The position numbers and the translations under genes were made by a program. From Lysobacteraceae bacterium (GTDB lineage Bacteria; Pseudomonadota; Gammaproteobacteria; Nevskiales; Nevskiaceae): 64,000 bases of DNA. Each line of letters starts with the position of its first letter. The first letter of the stretch is position 1. The notes under the pieces were generated by a model. It was given only the letters and a program-made list of their open reading frames with translations. It had not been told where the DNA came from and made no database searches. Below, in pieces: positions 62,358-64,000 of the stretch. The stretch is taken from the NCBI GenBank assembly GCA_013823855.1, contig PNMW01000007.1, forward strand, positions 124,001-188,000. The letters run 5' to 3'.

Positions 62358-63056
62358 ATGACCAGCCGCATCCTCATCGCCGACGACGATCGTGATCTCG
62401 CCGGCCTGCTTGCCGACTACCTGCGCCACGAGTCCTACACGGTGGAAACCGTGCATGACGGCGCCAGCGCGCTCGAACGGCTGGCCTCGACGAACCTGCC
62501 GCGTCCGGACCTGCTGATCCTCGACGTGATGATGCCGGGCCTCGACGGTCTGGAAACGCTCAAGGAACTGCGCGGGCGGCACGGCTTGCCGGTGATCATG
62601 CTGTCGGCGCGCGGCGAGCCGGTGGATCGGGTGATCGGCCTCGAACTCGGTGCCGACGACTACCTGGCCAAGCCCTGCCTGCCGCGCGAACTGCTGGCCC
62701 GGGTCCGCGCCCGGCTGCGGGCACCGGCGCCGGCGATCAACCCCGAACCGATCGCCGTCGGCGGCCTGCATCTCGATCTGCTGACCCGGCGCGCCAGGGT
62801 CGATGGCCGCGAACTGGAGCTGACCGGTGCCGAGTTCGCGCTGCTGCAGGCGCTGGCCAGCCGGCGCGGCCAGGTGGTCGACAAGGCGGTGCTGACCCGC
62901 GAGGGCCTGGGTCGCGAAATCGAGCGCTTCGACCGCGCCGTCGATGTCCACATCAGCCGTCTGCGCCGCAAGCTCGCCGAGGCTTCGCCGAAAGCGCCGG
63001 GCATCGACGCGGTGCGCGGTTCCGGCTATCAGCTGATCGTGGTGCCGCCGCCATGA
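62358..63056 (+). CDS. cpxR: OmpR-type response regulator (CpxR-like)
   Basis: A 232-residue regulator with a receiver domain (MTSRILIADDDRDLAGLLAD; phospho-acceptor Asp56 in LLILDVMMPG; Lys105 in DDYLAKPC) and a winged-helix DNA-binding domain (LELTGAEFALLQALASRRGQ, then VDVHISRLRRKL). The start at 62358 begins the first beta strand; an ATG at 62319 would add 13 unlikely residues. Gene order (spy/cpxP-like gene divergent, histidine kinase overlapping by 4 bases) supports the Cpx assignment. Targets probably include envelope-stress genes and the divergent spy-like gene. No clear Cpx box was found. Confidence 0.9.
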   Translation: MTSRILIADDDRDLAGLLADYLRHESYTVETVHDGASALERLASTNLPRPDLLILDVMMPGLDGLETLKELRGRHGLPVIMLSARGEPVDRVIGLELGADDYLAKPCLPRELLARVRARLRAPAPAINPEPIAVGGLHLDLLTRRARVDGRELELTGAEFALLQALASRRGQVVDKAVLTREGLGREIERFDRAVDVHISRLRRKLAEASPKAPGIDAVRGSGYQLIVVPPP

Positions 63057-64000
63057 AACTGCCGGCGCTCGGCTTCTACGGCCGCCTGCTGGTCTGGTTC
63101 GTCGTCGCCAACATCGTCACCCTGGTGGTCAGCGTGTTCGTCACCGAACGCTTCGCGCGCAACGCCTATCGTGGCGAGCCGGACTGGTCGGAGCTGGCCG
63201 GCAGCGCCAGCCGCGCCTATCTCGGCGGCGGCGTCGCGGCACTCGACGACTGGCACCAGCGGCACATCCGCGACGGCATCGACGCGACGCTGTACGAAGG
63301 CCCGCACAACCTGCTGCGGCGCACGCCGCCGCCGTTCGCGCGGCGCATCCTCGAACGACTGCCCGGCGACGATTCGATCGTCCTGCGGCCGCGTCCGGGC
63401 ACCGTCGTCGCCGGCGAAGCGGTGACTGGCGGCGATGGTGTGCAGCGCCACCTGATCGCCTTTCGCGGGCCGCGGCCCCCGTTCCCGCGCATCGAACATC
63501 TGCTGCTGGTGCAGATCGTCCTGTCGGCGCTGGTGATCGGTGCGCTCGGCTGGTGGCTGGCGCGTTCGATCGCCCGGCCGGTGGCGGCGATCGGGGAGGC
63601 GACGCGACGGATGACGGCTGGCGATCTCGCGGCCCGGGTCGGCGCACCGTGGTCGATGCGCGACGACGAACTGGGCCGGCTGTCCGCCGACTTCGATCGC
63701 ATGGCCGCGCGCATCGAGGCGCTGATCGCCCACGAACGCGGCGTGCTGCAGGACGTCTCCCACGAACTGCGCTCGCCGCTGGCGCGGCTGCATCTGCTGC
63801 TCGACCTCGCGCGGCGCACGACCGGCGACGCCGCCGCGCCGCACTTCGAGCGCGCCGAGGCCGAGATCACCCGGCTCGACCGGATCATCGGCGAGGCGCT
63901 GGCGCTGTCGCGGATGGAAGCCGATCTGCCGGGCATGGCGATGGAGCGCATCGAGCTGCTGCCGTTGCTGCAGGCCCGGATCGCCGCGTTCCGCGTCGAA
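63053..64000 (+). CDS. cpxA: Sensor histidine kinase (CpxA-like), cut by window end
   Basis: The frame starts at ATG 63053 (overlapping the cpxR stop by 4 bases) and remains open at base 64000; 316 residues are visible. Two membrane segments (about 11-31 and 150-170) frame a periplasmic sensor of about 118 residues. A HAMP domain (RSIARPVAAIGEATRRMTAG, about 171-215) and the dimerisation/phosphoacceptor domain follow, with DVSHELRSPLARL and His237. The ATPase domain lies beyond the window. The periplasmic region is shorter than in E. coli CpxA (about 135 residues). Confidence 0.9.
   Translation, partial: MKLPALGFYGRLLVWFVVANIVTLVVSVFVTERFARNAYRGEPDWSELAGSASRAYLGGGVAALDDWHQRHIRDGIDATLYEGPHNLLRRTPPPFARRILERLPGDDSIVLRPRPGTVVAGEAVTGGDGVQRHLIAFRGPRPPFPRIEHLLLVQIVLSALVIGALGWWLARSIARPVAAIGEATRRMTAGDLAARVGAPWSMRDDELGRLSADFDRMAARIEALIAHERGVLQDVSHELRSPLARLHLLLDLARRTTGDAAAPHFERAEAEITRLDRIIGEALALSRMEADLPGMAMERIELLPLLQARIAAFRVE

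Overview
The window is a gene-dense, high-GC stretch of a bacterial chromosome, most likely from a gammaproteobacterium. The evidence is the gene order lysM lipoprotein-dprA-smg-topA-tsaC-hemF with def divergent, the argS-SPOR (ftsN-like) pair, a homodimeric-type aceE with a two-lipoyl aceF, an OxyR with Cys199 and Cys208, and a Lrp-phhA-hppD-hmgA tyrosine pathway. A member of the Nevskiales/Xanthomonadales group is my best guess; this is inference from gene content only. No rRNA, tRNA, CRISPR array, transposase or phage gene was seen. No gap between genes exceeds about 200 bases.

Layout. 1-7652: DNA-repair and peptidase genes (ATL-type alkyltransferase-like protein cut by the window edge, SnoaL-like protein, a repetitive secreted Ala-rich protein with its own terminator, PhzF isomerase, family-6 hypoxanthine-DNA glycosylase, DUF885 lipoprotein divergent from a secreted M1 aminopeptidase, and a small basic protein). 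7704-13187: aceEF with a divergent LysR regulator. 13207-14895: a TetR regulator divergent from a Tat-type lipoprotein, with palindromic operators between them. 15014-24506: one long minus-strand run of housekeeping genes (LysM lipoprotein, dprA, smg, topA, tsaC, hemF, oxyR, EI24), with def divergent. 24514-32734: GST, a Tad-domain protein plus hotdog thioesterase, cstA-ybdD, thrB, trkH. 32857-39324: trkA, glpK, an ECF sigma/anti-sigma pair, hemB-aroE. 39335-43094: argS, SPOR protein, ydfG and small genes. 43166-49172: a four-gene overlapping operon (acyl-CoA ligase, two outer-membrane barrels, secreted lipase-like lipoprotein) behind a TetR gene. 49347-57765: patatin phospholipase, mprF-acvB, mltD, a membrane protein, pip. 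57882-61599: Lrp regulator and the phenylalanine/tyrosine to maleylacetoacetate pathway. 61652-64000: a Spy/CpxP-like protein divergent from cpxR-cpxA, the latter cut by the window end.

The items most worth a second look are the lipase/OM-channel/acyl-CoA-ligase operon (43166-48475), the mprF-acvB operon with a degenerate first VirJ domain, a 30-bp in-frame tandem duplication inside hppD, the 11-residue-repeat secreted protein, the TetR/Tat-lipoprotein cassette with strong operator-like palindromes, the inverted repeats between the Lrp gene and phhA, and three different REP-like inverted-repeat elements in intergenic gaps. Start sites were often moved inward from the longest open frame, using signal peptides, Shine-Dalgarno spacing, 1-4 base overlaps with the upstream gene and family lengths.
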